DNA from: Aaosphaeria pasadenensis | Lineage: Eukaryota; Ascomycota; Dothideomycetes; Pleosporales | DNA: 64,000 bases | Direction of reading: 5' to 3' | NCBI GenBank assembly: GCA_022813625.1 | Contig: JAKLMB010000008.1 | Span: 930,001 to 994,000, forward strand | In this document: one piece after another, positions 21,401 through 33,411 of the stretch | How the letters are laid out: each line of letters starts with the position of its first letter | Position numbering within the stretch: the first letter of the stretch is position 1 | Notes under the pieces: generated by a model | What the model saw: only the letters and a program-made list of their open reading frames with translations | What the model was told of the DNA's origin: nothing | Databases searched by the model: none | Program-made: the position numbers and the translations under genes

Positions 21401-24254
21401 GTGGATCCCGTGCGCGTGTCGGGTCAATGTTGGCGGCTGCCTCGTCTTCCAATCGGGCACGCTCATCGTTAGAACGCTTTCGAGCCGCGGTGACCAGGTC
21501 CTGGAACGTAACAGACATCTTCTCGGCCTGCTCGCTCGGCTTGACATGATTGATTCCCTGCAGTGAATGTCAGTGTTGATCCTATCGGACATTTGTGACG
21601 CGTCATACCCTTAAGGTCTTGGCCAGATACTTCAGCCGCACCAACGGTCGCTTCAGCATATATGCAACATCCACTCGGTCACCATCAGCGTTGATGACAT
21701 AGCCTTCAGAATCACGGGGAAGACCTTCATCCCAAGGGGCCGCATCTTCGGGCCCTTGGACAACCTTGGCGGGTTTGAATGGATCCTCGTCGGCTGGCGC
21801 AAGATTGACCACGACATCTTCAAAACCTAAACGCCAAACCTTGATATAGTCGTCGTAGATACGCTGCGCACTCTGTGCCCAGGGCAAGAAAGTTTCTGGG
21901 CTGTCTTTGGGGACGCGCCTGTGCAAGCTCTTCAGGCGTTCTAGAGAAACACCCATGTCCACGATGGGTTGTGTGACTTTAGTAGGATCGGTCTTCGATG
22001 ATCGACTGAATAGACCGGCTGCAACTGCGGAGTCTGATTTAGATAGTACGCAGCTGAGGAGAACAGGAATTACTCCATCGACGAGCGTGCGAAGCTCTCG
22101 CATGTACTTTCTCTCGTCGGAAGCAAGCTCGTTCATGATATCATCTATCGTGGCAGTAGCGAGGCGGCTCCTGTTCGTGCGAATGCTGCGCGTGGACACG
22201 ATGCTCTTCGTGCCTGCCTTGGGAAGTGACAGCACGGACATCAAATCAGCGTGGCTCGCCATTCTACTGCGTTTCGTACTCCTACGACTGATCGTTGTGA
22301 TTGTATCCGTATTGAATTGGTCCGTAACCTCCGAGGCAGTCACATCATCATAATAATCTATACTTTCAGAGGCAGTCTCAGTGACCTCTGATCCTATAAC
22401 TTCAGAAGGTGCAGCCGCTGGCGTTTTGGCTGCAAAGGTCTCTACAGAAACAATCGTTGAAAGGCGCTTGCCAGATGGTGGCCACATACGACGCATAGCA
22501 ACCGTATCCGGGCGAGGCCTTACTGAAATCTTCTCAAGCTCCATATTTGTGGGGTCAACAGATGACGAGGGGGCAGACGATATTGTGTCATCCGTTGAAA
22601 TGGTCGATGCTTGAATGGGTGTAGAAGCGGCTCGCTCCTTCGACAGTGAATGCTGGCTCTTGCGACGGGCGCCACGACGACGCAGAGTGGGGCTGGACGA
22701 TATATCGGTGTCCCTCTTAGGTAGAGACACGTCGCTGGCCTCCGTAGAGATCACAGTCGACGGTGCTTCCTCCGGCTCTCGAGCTTCTGGTGATTCGACT
22801 TGATTCTTCGGGCTCCTGGTCCGTCTATTTCTCCTGCGACTGTTTTTGCGCTGTATTGTCTCTTCTGGAGGTGGATCTTTCACATCTGTCGAAGCGCTGA
22901 CCTCGGATTTCTCAGGTTTGCGTGATAGTTCCAGCGTAGATACTGACTCCTTGGTTGACACCGACTCTTTCGAATGCCTCCGCGTTCGCGAATCCGCGTC
23001 CACGAATGGATCTGGAGTGGTATTCAGCCATGCTTCCAGGCGGCTGCCAAACATTTTAGGAGTTGTCTCGGCCGCTTCTGGCTCTGCAGACCGTGAAGGC
23101 TTATCGTCCTCGAGGCTGATCTCCTGGGATTTCCGCCGGGATCGCCTCCTTTCTGTGGGTTTCCTCTCTACGGGTATCCTCTCTGCAGGTGCTCTCTCGG
23201 CGGAGAGCGCTCTGGGCAGGTTCTCTGGTGAAGATTGCGGACGTTCCCTCCTGGGCCGTCTCCTCCGTCGTTCCCGGATATCGGTCTCTCGTACTGAATC
23301 AGAGTTGGCTTCATCGAATTCCACCGTGATTTGGTTGAGTGGGTCGTTCCTGGAAGTGCTCGGTATGGCCTCCGACTTCCTCCTCGGTGCCAATTTCATA
23401 GGTGTAGCATCGTCGGCGGAAAGAGAGCTCCTCGGAGACATGCCAGTCCGAGCTCTCCGCCGCCGTATCCTCACCAACTCAGCTTCCACCTTCGATGCCG
23501 ACATTGGCGGAGATACAATTGCTGCTTCCGCTTGCTCGACCAGTCTTGCAGCTTTGCCGCCTCCAGATCCACTGCTCACCGGCCGCTTTTCATCCCCAGA
23601 ACTGGATGCTCCCGAGTATCTCCTCTGCCTCGCATTGCGAACTCTCTGCCCAGTACCCTTGGGAGTGAATATGATCATTGGCTTCTGGTCTGGCTTGAAT
23701 GGAACCGAGGGCTTTGCGACGGTAGGCTTCGAATCCGACTTGTCCGTGGACTTGCGGACGGAGGGTCGCACCCACGCCGTAGGGACAGGTTTGGGCGACG
23801 GGCGGTTCGAGCCATCTTTAGGCGGTGACTTCTGCGTCCGCCAGTGTGAATCGCTGATCACTCTCTTCTTGGGCGCAGTCGCGACCTGCACCTCCTCGTC
23901 CAATTTATTGTGCGTCGGCTGCTGCTTCTTCGCGCTCTTGGGCCGCTGCTGCTGCTCGGGAAGCAGCGCCTCTGTCGACTTGCTCGGCGTGTGTATAGGC
24001 TTGGGGCTCACAATCTTCTCGTCGATTGGTTTCGTTTTCGGCGTGGTGGGAAGGGCCGGAGAAGCTGGAGCACTTGCTTCCTCGACTGGCGCTGTTGCCG
24101 GAGGAGGAGGAGGAGCTGGAACTGCATCATCGACGGGTGCGCCGGCGTCGCTGCTGGACGGAGCGTCGAGCTCGGCCTGCCATTTCCTGATCTTGGCTTG
24201 TACGTTGGCAGGCTTGTTTATGCCAATGGCCTTGCCAAAGTCCGTCGGCTTCAT
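18462..24254 (-). CDS. Large RhoGEF (DH domain)-like scaffold protein
   Basis: Two exons, 21609-24254 and 18462-21557, joined in phase 0 across a 51-nt intron; 1913 aa. The first about 690 residues are disordered, rich in Ser, Pro, Arg and Lys. A Dbl-homology-like segment follows from about residue 700 (TIDDIMNELASDERKYMREL) to past the splice junction, including YMLKRPLVRLKYLAKTLRG, which looks like the conserved DH helix. After a second long disordered region there is a PH-like segment (WDSLHHEECSIVVTPGKVEV) and a C-terminal globular part (CRLYERDRFSSKWRDMGAARLTI). Such proteins activate Rho GTPases in polarity and septation. Similar fungal proteins are sometimes mislabelled as splicing coactivators because of their SR-rich regions. 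The exact GTPase partner cannot be inferred. Confidence 0.8.
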
Positions 24255-26344
24255 GGGAATGGGATGTGCGGTGCGCGGTCGCGGGGGGAGGAGCGAGTGG
24301 GTAGGGTGTTGCGTGGGCGTGGGCGTGTGTGGTGATGTTTTGATTTTCTTGGCCGCAGTTTATTATATCATCATAAGTTGGTTGCGCCTTCTAGTTTGGT
24401 GTTTTTGTTTCTGAAATTAGGCGGCGGTGTGGGAACGAGTGTTGGGTGTGCTGGGGTGCATTTGAATGAAAAGGAATCGTCGAGTAGCGAGTGTTGAAGG
24501 TGGAGTGTTGTGAAGTGAAGTGCAGCAGTGAGTGGAGGATGAATGATTGTTTGGGAGTGGAGTGGGCGGTGGTGAGCGAGTGCGAGTGGGTTGTTGTTGT
24601 TGTACTCGTAGCGGTTTAGTGGTTAATAGATAGTACACAGTACACACAGTACACACAGTAGGTACTTGGTAGTAGAGGGTTAGGGTTGGTTTGGTAGGGC
24701 AGGTCAGCTTCAGTCCGGTTAGGCTGGCCTGGACTGGACTTGGTTAGACTTGGTTGGCCAGTTGGATCCTCGTATCGCCCCCCAAACGTCAACAAAAGCC
24801 CCGCGGCCTCCCGTCAGCAAACCAGCAACCTGCGGAACTATGGGCGGAGCTTGTCTCGTCTTTGGCCTGGCTGATGGTTGTCGCCTTCAATTCGAGGGAA
24901 GGAAACGCCTTGCTATGTATACAGCCTGCGATCTGACTTGAAGAAGCAGTTCACCGTCCGTGTGGATGGAAGAAGCAAACCGGGAAATTGAACTGACGAT
25001 CGAGAGCAAGCAAGCAAAGAGCAAGCAAAGCAAAGCAAAGCAGACCCGATCAAGCCTCGCGTAATTGGTAGTCGAAAAATCCTTGGTCGAATCCACCACC
25101 CTTGTCTGCAAGCTTGTTTTCTTTACTGTGTCAGTAGTGTGTGTACAGTGTATGTTAGTGTAGTGTCTACCTACCTCGTACTTTCTTTCTTGCTTTTGGC
25201 GGGCTCGGGCGGGAGCGAGGGACGATCGATTTCGGATCCTACTCCTGCGAGGCACTACTAACACACAACAAACAACATCCCATAATTACATCCAACTGCT
25301 CTTGACTAGATCCGTTTCGAGCCGATTCTTGTGGACAGGATAGTCCTGTGTATTAAGAAACGCTCCCGATTATTGTCGCGGCGATAGTCATCACTGTACT
25401 CCATACCAGCAGCTCAGCTGTGATGACCTGTTCCGTCTTTTGTTTGCCCTATCCACTCGTCATGGCACGGAGTAAACCCCCCAGTCCACCACGCTCGCTC
25501 GCTCCCCTCGACGCAATTCGCCCGCGCAACGCAACGTCCCACAACGCCATTCAGGTGTGCCAAGTTTCCCGATCGAGTAGGTTTGCGAATTTCCGTCGAA
25601 AACCTATTGCATGAGGGACCAAATTCTCTTGGGCTCTTGTGCACCCCAAACTCCAACGCCCATTCTTCCAATCCGTGGTGGTAGTTTTGTGTTTTTCGAG
25701 GAGACGGGGCGTAGTCGTGAATTTGTCGCGCCATATAGATAGTTATACTTTCGCAGTATTTCATTCCCCTTTCCTTAAAAATTCGTAGAGGAATAGGAAG
25801 AGTGAAATAAACTTCAGAGATGCAAAGGGGGTATGACAGATAGTTATACAAAAGCGATGTTTGAAAGCACGTTGTTTCGGTCTGGAATGTGTCTAACAAT
25901 CTAATCATTCCTACCTCCCCGCCATTGAGTCCATTCCCATCGCCCCACCTCTCTTGCATATGATCGAAGAATCCGCAATCTACAAACGCAGAGGATTTAG
26001 TGGAAAAACATTGTAATTAGATATTATGTACTTATTTTTCCCTTTCGCTCTCTCTGCTTCTATATCGGATCTAAAACCGTTTTCCGGTTTCCTTTCCCCA
26101 AGTATATGCAAAGAAGATGAGACTCTGCCTATAGAACTTTTCGGCCTAAATCCGCCAGTATCCAATGCCCGTCCCAATCCCTATATCCAACCCAAATGAT
26201 CCCTACAAAAAAGATATCTGAGAATCTAACGGTGGCCCGACCCGTCTATGTCAACCAAACATCTCTAGGACCCATCACCAAACCCCCAAATCTCTACCCT
26301 CTGATTCCACAGAAAGTATGTCATGAAATCCGGAATCACACCCC
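24255..26344. other. Intergenic, promoter side of the RhoGEF-like gene
   Basis: Holds simple repeats: a GTACACA tract at about 24630-24660 and an AAGC/GCAAA tract at about 25006-25042. Open stretches such as 25414-25959 have no recognisable domain. Nothing else seen. Confidence 0.5.
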
Positions 26345-27278
26345 CTAATTCCTCTTCTTCGCGCTCCCATTCGCCTTCCCAGCAGCACCAACCTTCTCCA
26401 ACCTATCCAACCTCGTCCAGATCTCCCGGACCGCGCCGACGAGCAGCAGACCCGGAATGACGATCCAGAACGCGTTCATGAAGACGAAGTAGCCCCAGAA
26501 GTAGAACTGCTCCGGGCGCGAGTAGATGCGGCCGAGGATCCACAGGTCGAACATCGACGTCGCGTAGTACAGGACGTCGCCGTAGAGCTGGCCGAGGGAC
26601 ACGATGATCTGGAGCGGGTAGCGGAGCGGGTGGTTGGTGGCGATGAGGGCGGCGACGAGGAAGGAGAGGGGGCCCCAGCAGACCTGTAAGTGTGTGTGTT
26701 AGAAATGGGAAGGTTTTATTTTGCGGGAAGGGTGTATGGGGACGTACGGCGGTGATGGTCTCCATGCAGAGTACGAATGCGTCCTGTGTGAGGTACCGCG
26801 AGTCGCTCAGGCTGTATTCCTTCCAGAGCTGGCCGAAGAGATCTTGCTTCTCGCCCATGGCGCGGAAGTTGTACGCGAAGTAGCCCTCGAAGAAGAAGTG
26901 AATGAATCCACCTGTTCGAACACGAATGCAAGTTTCAATTAGCATGTTGCACGAAATGGAATTGAGAAGGGAACAGCAATTGAGAGCGTTTGACGTACAA
27001 AGAACGAACCACATAACGATGGACAAATCGCTGATGCTAACATTGGGTCGCAGCTTGGTCGTCACAATGTACGTTATGGCGAAGATGACGCTGCAGCCCG
27101 CCGCGAACATGGAGCACAATTGGAGAGTGTTCCATTCGTTTGCGAGGTAGCCCACAATCTCGGCCTCGAGGGGCCAGTAGGGGTGCAATGGTATGGCGGA
27201 GGCTGCTGGCGGTGCCATTGTGACGTTGGATGGTGCAAAAAGAGTGTCGTGGAGTCGTTCGAGTATAAAGGAGGCCAT
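26345..27278 (-). CDS. EBP-type (EXPERA/emopamil-binding) sterol delta8-delta7 isomerase-like protein
   Basis: Exons 26999-27278, 26748-26911 and 26345-26683 give 260 aa. The start is the ATG at 27278; the codon two triplets upstream is TTG. Family signatures are clear: HPYWPLEAEIVGYLANEW near the N-terminus, GGFIHFFFEGYF formed across the first splice, and METITAVCWGPLSFL formed across the second. Four to five TM helices follow the EBP layout. The C-terminal tail is Lys/Arg-rich (ending SAKKRN), fitting ER retention. EBP moves the sterol ring double bond from C8(9) to C7 in the ER. Fungi usually use ERG2 for this, so this may be a second isomerase or have another substrate. Confidence 0.88.
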
Positions 27279-27934
27279 CTTCAATCGGTCGCGGAAGAGA
27301 ATTGAGGGATCGGAATAGGGACATGCGCTTTGCTGGGAAAGGTTAGTGAATGGGATCTTGTGGAGAGTCGCGTAAAGGGGAGCCGGGGAGCCAAGTCCTG
27401 TCCTCGCCTGTTCATGTGATGGCTAGTCTCGTTTTGTCCTTCATTTCTGCTCTTATGACTTCATTGCTTTCGTGCATAAATACGGCTCTATGTGTCTAAA
27501 ATGATCGAAGCATTCCTTGCAACGGGAATGAGGTCAATCTCAATGGGTACTCCTCCTTCATTGATTGGTAAAGTCTATGAGCATATACATACAATTGAGC
27601 AACTCGCAACACCACATCGCAAAGGAGATAAGTCCAGGCGCCTGTAGTCACCCACTATACGAACACCTAAACAGTATACAAGCTAAAGAAACATGCGATA
27701 AGCTTTTCGTCTTATCTAGAGAATTGGCGACAGTTGAAGGAAAGAGTGATCGAGGATTTGCGACCTCCTGTAGATATCCAATCAGACAAACACGACGTCC
27801 GATAATTCCACATCTTCTCGCTCTCGAAAGGGAATAATAGAATCAAAAAACGCCCAAGTGCATTGTTTGTCCCCATAAGTCAACCCGAGGGTCATGCATG
27901 CTGATGCCGATGCGCACTCGTGCTCGCGATGATA
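27279..27934. other. Intergenic
   Basis: Promoter of the EBP-like gene and 3' flank of ATG27, which is transcribed in the same direction. No further gene seen. Confidence 0.6.
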
Positions 27935-29098
27935 TTAGACGGCGCTGTAGCCTCCTCTACTGCCAGACCCTTGCATGGTGTCCTTGACACTTCGTGCCCA
28001 GTCCTTGAAGACGTAGGGGATATCGCGGATAGTATCGCCATGAGGTAGGAGATCCCATCCACGAGCACCATAGCGGTTGTAGTTGAGCCATGAACCGAAG
28101 ATGAGATAGGATGCGATCGCGAGGAAAAGGCTGCGGTGGGTTTTGTTAGCAAAGCTTCATGACAGACTGCGGTGCTCCAGGATCACCGGGTTATTCGCAA
28201 TCAACTCGAAAACTTACATGATAATGAACCAGGTGAAGAAACCCCAGCCTCCAGATCCTCCAGACCCTCCAGACTCTGGTGGCGCATCTTCGCAGGCATA
28301 CTTCGTCCGCCAATCCAACCTCAAGGTCTTCACCTCTTTACCATCCTTGAGCTTGTCCAATTTGTAGCTGCAGAAGCGCAAGCTATTGTCGCTGTCCTCG
28401 CACGTATCGTCACGCTTTCGGAACTTCTTCTCCTCCTTCTTCTCCCCTCCATCCTCCTCCTTCTTATCATCATCCTTCTTCTTATCATCCTCCTTCTTCT
28501 CTCCATCCTTTCCACCGTCCAAGCCCTCAAGGCCAGTCCTATCCTTATCACACACGAACTCGATGATCGCCCTCTGATCCAACCCCTTCTTGCTCTCAAA
28601 CGGAAACCTGCCACCATGCAACTCGACCCTCACGCCCTCCCTGCCAGCATCCGCGTTCGACGGCGAGTTCCTCAACAACTCCGTCTTCGCATCAATGTTC
28701 CTCCCATTCCCGCCAAATGTATACGTACCCGCGATGTCGATGGGATGGATTGTGCTGTTGCCTGACTCATCCAGCGACTTGTCCTCGCGAATCGCGCATA
28801 CTCGCGTCCCCGGGTGGCAGTGGACGGCGGGCTTGGTGTCGAGCTTCTGGCATAGGTTGAGCGTGAAGTTGTAGCTTGATTGTGTGAGGGCGTCCCAGTC
28901 GGAGTCCGCCTCCCAGTGCACGACGTGTTCGCCCGCGAGCTGGCCGAAGTTGAACTTGACGCTGTCGGCGAGGACGTCCTTGCAGTCCCAGGCTGTGGAT
29001 GGGGCGGGGAAGGTGAGGAGGAGGGTGGAGAGGACGGAGAGGGAGAATAGCGATGAGGGCAGAGAGGTCGAGGTCCGTGGTGTCGCGTGAGGTGCCAT
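27935..29098 (-). CDS. ATG27: Autophagy-related protein 27
   Basis: Exons 28218-29098 and 27935-28130 give 358 aa from the ATG at 29098. A signal peptide is followed by a cysteine-containing luminal domain (DCKDVLADSVKFNFGQLAG, YNFTLNLCQ, CHPGTRVCAIRE), a long Lys/Glu/Asp insert, and the closing cysteines (LRFCSYKL, KYACED). The single TM helix is formed across the splice (WGFFTWFIII, LFLAIASYLIFGSW). The cytoplasmic tail reads NRYGARGWDLLPHGD and ends in YSAV, the tyrosine sorting motif known at the C-terminus of yeast Atg27. Atg27 is a type I membrane protein cycling between vacuole, Golgi and Atg9 vesicles. The second exon is essential: without it, both half of the TM and the sorting signal are lost. 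Confidence 0.93.
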
Positions 29099-29919
29099 CT
29101 TGATTTGGTTTTGCGGAGGCCCGGAGGTGTAAGGGAAAGGAGAGGACGGCCGGTCGACAGCAACCAACACAGGCGTTAGGGAAAAGCCGTAGCTAGGTCA
29201 AGTTGAATTTAACGAGGGGCGATAATAGAGCAGTATGTGTCGCTGCTGATGACGAAAGGAAGTTGACGCAGCTGCGTAGATGAGAATGTTGACAGACACT
29301 GTCGTGGTTGAGTGGCCTTAATCAGACATTCAGGTTGGAGGTCCAAATGACGGAACCGGCCAACTCCTACCGAAATGCTGTAAGAGTGACGCCGCACGTG
29401 GCGCAGACAGCATTGCTCCATGACTGGGTGCAGTAATACGAGATACGCCGGTACGATAACCCTTGCAGTTCTTGTCCAATGATAGTTGAGCACTATGTTA
29501 TTAAGGGAACTCCTTCGAAAACATACAGTACCGAGTTGGGTAACATTAACACACATCCAAATGTTCTTTAGTTAGCTTTTTGATAGTAGAAATGCTAATT
29601 CAACCGCGTGTGTTGACTTCGATTTATTGTCCTCGCTCTAGAAAGTAGTGGTCGGATGATTGCTGGCAATGTAACCGCTGTCATAAATGGAACTGGTGCA
29701 GGCCAGTAATCGCCATACTGGAAGGGAGGTTACGTAGAAAGATATAAGCAGAACATGCCACGGAATTCTTTGAACAGATCTTGCAAAACTCATGAAGATA
29801 TTTCAGGTGTCATTAGCATGTGGACCAAAGAAAGCAGTTGAATCGTTCCAACTTATGAGTAAGTCAGCACAGTCGCTTACGCCCCAGCATTCGATGTATG
29901 TATGGGACTACTAACGGGT
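29099..29919. other. Intergenic
   Basis: ATG27 promoter and 3' flank of the F-box-like gene. The open frame at 29209-29556 on the minus strand has no recognisable feature. No gene called. Confidence 0.55.
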
Positions 29920-31093
29920 TTATAGAATAGATTTCTTCAGCCCACCGCGACGCTCCATTTCCTTCTTAAGCCAACAGGCAAGTGGACATCTCCCTAATGG
30001 CTCGTGGCTCAAACTCCAGATCTCCACATTGTCCACCTGAACGGAGTATAGTGCCTCAATGCCTGGGTTTGTTTTGAATGCTTTTGGATCCATCCCTTCT
30101 ATCAGTGCGCCTTCGAAATAGATACGCAAAGCTCTGAGTCTGATGCATTGCTTGAGTAGCTTGATACATGTCGTTACGTGAAGAGCTGGAAGTTGCAGGA
30201 AATTGTCGTCAGAAACTGGGTTCTCATCCCATTTACACTCAAGATCGGACCTGCTTTCCCAAGGAAAGTGGATGGTTGTAATGTTTGCTCGCCCCATCTC
30301 GCCGACCGCAATGAGGAGCTTGATTAGGTCATCCATATCGTCAAGATGAAATGCTGTGACCTGGTAAGCAAGAGGGAGTACCTCTTGACGCATCTGTCTG
30401 CTGACACTAAGCATGTCAATTTCTGAGCTCAGTGGAAAATAGAAACCACTTGGATCGCCAACACCACCCATAAATGTGACTTTGTTGAAAGTATCGATAT
30501 CCTCAATGTGCCATTCTCCACCTTGGAGGGCCAACTTGTATATCCTTTCCCGAATCTCTAGGGGGAGTCGTGAAAGTTTCGATACAGTAGCACAGCCTAC
30601 ATGAGGTTGCAACTAACCCCACAGTCAACACAATGCCTGAAAGAATATTCACAGCAACATACCTGTGCGATTGCTTCTATGCAAAGAACTTCGTTTTCCG
30701 TTAAGAGAAATGGTACATGAAGTCCGAAGCCATATTGAATATCAGCAGCCAACCTGTGGAAGCCAACATTACTTCTTTGTGTGATCGTGACTGTCTGCTG
30801 CCCGCACCGTACAGTCTACATAATCAGTAAATAGTACGTGATTCGTATCTCAAAATACTGACCTGTGTTTTAGTCAATATTTGACCACTATTCCTAACGT
30901 TGTAATCAAATTTTCTTGTCTTCTGGTATTCTTCGTGTTCTCTCATGATGAGGTCGAAGGCAGATTTGCCAACCGGGCGAAAATCAGAGTAAAAACGTCT
31001 AAAATCTTCAACCTTTAGCCTTAAAGCACTACCATCATATCCAAGCTCTTTCTGCATCTCTGGCAGAGTGCGTGTCGGCTTTCTTTTCGCCAT
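29920..31093 (-). CDS. F-box-like hypothetical protein
   Basis: Exons 30863-31093, 30663-30815 and 29920-30612, all phase 0, give 358 aa from the ATG at 31093. The N-terminal half is charged and shows no domain I know. From about residue 140 it reads LSRLPLEIRERIYKLAL, the F-box-like start common in a large ascomycete family of hypothetical proteins. This is followed by the usual ISVSRQMRQE-type element (here MLSVSRQMRQEVLPLAYQ). The rest resembles the leucine-rich, variable C-termini of that family. It may be a substrate adaptor for a ubiquitin ligase, but only the short F-box-like motif supports this. Confidence 0.75.
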
Positions 31094-31442
31094 GTTGTTT
31101 GAGTTAAGGTTGCGTGAAGTACGAGGCTCGTCAACAAGGGCGGGCGGGTAACAAAGAAAATGAAAGAAAATGCTTATTTTGGCAAGTAATCTGGATATCC
31201 CAGTCCCAACACATTTTGCAGCGTAGTAAGCAATGGAGTACAATATGTCCCGGTTTTCTTCTCTAGAGACATTTGAATTTGGCTCCCTTGTAGATAAAGC
31301 AACCACACAACTGACCAGTATGCCAGTCCAGTGTGCTATGGGCAATACTATGAGTATTCCTTGGTCCTGTATTCATTGGATGACAAGGCGATCGATCAAG
31401 AGCAAGATCAATTACTACGCCGCATCTATAGTGACTATTCGA
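31094..31442. other. Short intergenic region
   Basis: Promoter of the F-box-like gene and 3' flank of the methyltransferase gene. Nothing else seen. Confidence 0.55.
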
Positions 31443-32612
31443 TTAACTATGGAGGCGTTTTATCGCCTGTGCTACCATGATTTCTATCTGCTTCCATCTT
31501 TCCGCAAGAAGTTCTCGTTGACATGTTTCACCAATGCCGATGCCCTCTATGTCCTTCAGGGTTTGCTGAATGGCTTCCACGTACGTATTCAAGATTTGTA
31601 ACAATAAGACGTTGACTGGGCCCTGAGAGGCTTCCCCCTCACTCTCGGCATCTGCGAATTGTTGCCAGTCTTCATACGTGCAGCACAGCATCCGCAATGC
31701 TACTTGTGTTCGAAAACAGCATCCGGATTCTTGGTACAAGAAGTATTTACCCAAGAACCCTTTGTCCCTGAGGTCATTCTTCTGCTGTTCTGTGAATCTT
31801 GGAAGAAGGATATCATCAAGAGACACTGCGTCCCATCGATTTCCTGGAAGTACGAATCCATATTCGGTGAGGAGGAAGTCATTGGAGTGGTCACCATAAG
31901 AGGTATAAATCTCCTCTCCAGCATGATACACGCGATCTGCTATAAATTTGTAACCTTGTTGAGAGAAAAGGGCATGACAACCGACGTCTGCGTGGTTGAA
32001 CAAATCAGCAATTGGCAACAACGCCAATCTGTCCTCATGCGGAAAACGGTTTATCGTGGATGTCTCGAAGTAAAACGACCTCGTGCCGACGAGCAGCCAT
32101 GAATGCAAGTACTGGTCGTAACCTATATCTGGGAAAGCTTTCGAGATTGTGGTCCAATCCCGTTCCAGTTCACGTTGTTGCTTCTCTAAAATATCCTTGG
32201 ACGGCTTCGGGAGGAAAGTATGCAGCTCCGGTGGCCAGAGTAAAGGGATGCTACTCGCAAAGGAGGAAAGGCTGGGGAAAAAGTCGTGATAACTACTGAA
32301 TCGTTTGATTTTGTCTAGGATAAGGAACGTGGCTAGAAGAGCATGAATGGACGTCTGTCGAGGTAGCCTCTTGGAGATAGCCTTTGGCACCTGGTCGAGT
32401 GATCGAAAAACGCTGGCGGGTACCACTAGGATTACCTCTCCTTCCTTCAACACAATCAGAAATGAAAATCGTGATACTTACGTTTGTATTACCTTGATTT
32501 CGCGCGTGGCGACGATGCCCGTGCCTCGTCCAGGAATCCGAATTGGTTGAATCCCGTTCAGCTTCACGTCCTGTCCGACGGCCCAGGATAACAACTCTTC
32601 GTGCCGGTCCAT
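31443..32612 (-). CDS. SET-domain protein lysine methyltransferase (SETD6/RuBisCO-LSMT type)
   Basis: Exons 32493-32612 and 31443-32444 give 373 aa from the ATG at 32612. The split SET domain is recognisable: RIPGRGTGIVATREIK-EGEVILVVP across the splice, the central ALLPIADLFNHAD at about 184-193, and EEIYTSYGDHSNDFLLTEYGF at about 217-237, with the tyrosine and the YGF that close the active site. The C-terminal helical part is the usual substrate-binding domain. Members methylate lysines on non-histone proteins such as ribosomal proteins or elongation factors; the substrate cannot be told from sequence. A TATATA box lies about 60 bp upstream at 32673-32678. It shares a 264-bp divergent promoter region with orphan copy 2. 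Confidence 0.87.
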
Positions 32613-32672
32613 TGTGAATATGGAGTCTCAAGATCTGCTCCCATAGTCACTGGTCTCATTAGCTTCATGGCA

Positions 32673-32678
32673 TATATA
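32673..32678 (-). promoter_or_regulatory. TATA-like box of the SET methyltransferase gene
   Basis: TATATA about 60 bp upstream of the ATG at 32612, inside the short divergent spacer shared with the orphan gene at 32877. Confidence 0.4.
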
Positions 32679-32876
32679 GGTAGTCAATCCTCAGTGAGTT
32701 AGGTCCAGTATGTGAAATCACTCGGCACGCCAAACAAAGGATAGTGTACGTCACACACACACGTGACAGTTCAACAACTACCCAATCTAGTGAAATGAGG
32801 ATTTGCTTCCCTCACTCGGTATTTCTTCTATAGCGTTCCAGCTTGTGTGGGTTGGTTTCCGCAATCTTTGGTCACC

Positions 32877-33134
32877 ATGAGTCAGATAACACCGCAACGG
32901 ATGATCCTCAGTTGCCGCGAACAGTATTTTAACGACTGGGAGACGTTGCTTGACGCTTTCTTCGAGTCGCAGAACCTCAAAACTCTCAGTGACTATATGG
33001 TAAACATATGTCGCTTCAAGTCCGCACCTTACATCTTCTACATTGTTGTCGACGTTTATTGCCGCACGGTTCCTGTTGTTGAGCTTCCTAGGCTAAAGCT
33101 GAAGGTATTCAAGGTCGCAAATCCTGGGAAATAG
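32877..33134 (+). CDS. Orphan small protein, family copy 2 (85 aa)
   Basis: An intronless frame from the ATG at 32877; an earlier in-frame codon would add ten residues not shared with copy 1. The protein starts MSQITPQRMILSC, has FFESQNLKTLS in the middle, a hydrophobic YIFYIVVDVYC and VPVVELPRLKLKVFKVANPGK at the end. Relative to copy 1 it has one three-residue gap and the same start and near-same end. A broken third copy follows about 280 bp downstream in the same direction, so the locus underwent tandem duplication. No signal peptide or TM. Function unknown. Confidence 0.65.
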   Translation: MSQITPQRMILSCREQYFNDWETLLDAFFESQNLKTLSDYMVNICRFKSAPYIFYIVVDVYCRTVPVVELPRLKLKVFKVANPGK

Positions 33135-33411
33135 TATGCTTTTCTCCCCAATCATCTGCAAGACTGGACTAAGTTAGCTCTATCTAGTCAATTCATAGAT
33201 CTTGGGGAGTCGGCTAGCAATCAAGCTCGCGAACGGTCTCTAGGATTGGAGTGGGGGGTACGGATGGGCCCGTGGGACAATCTCCCCAGCATGGCATAGC
33301 GTACACGTGATCATTCATTTTCTTTCACATTGGCTTCCGGTATCTCGATGTCTCCTCTCATTTCCCTCAACATTTGTTCCAATTGTTTTGGTCCTCGCTG
33401 TCTCCAGGCCA

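Noticed and set aside
22846..24414. 522-codon plus-strand open frame opposite the RhoGEF-like gene
   Set aside because: It is antisense to a disordered Ser/Arg/Pro-rich coding region whose codon bias keeps the other strand open; no domain seen.
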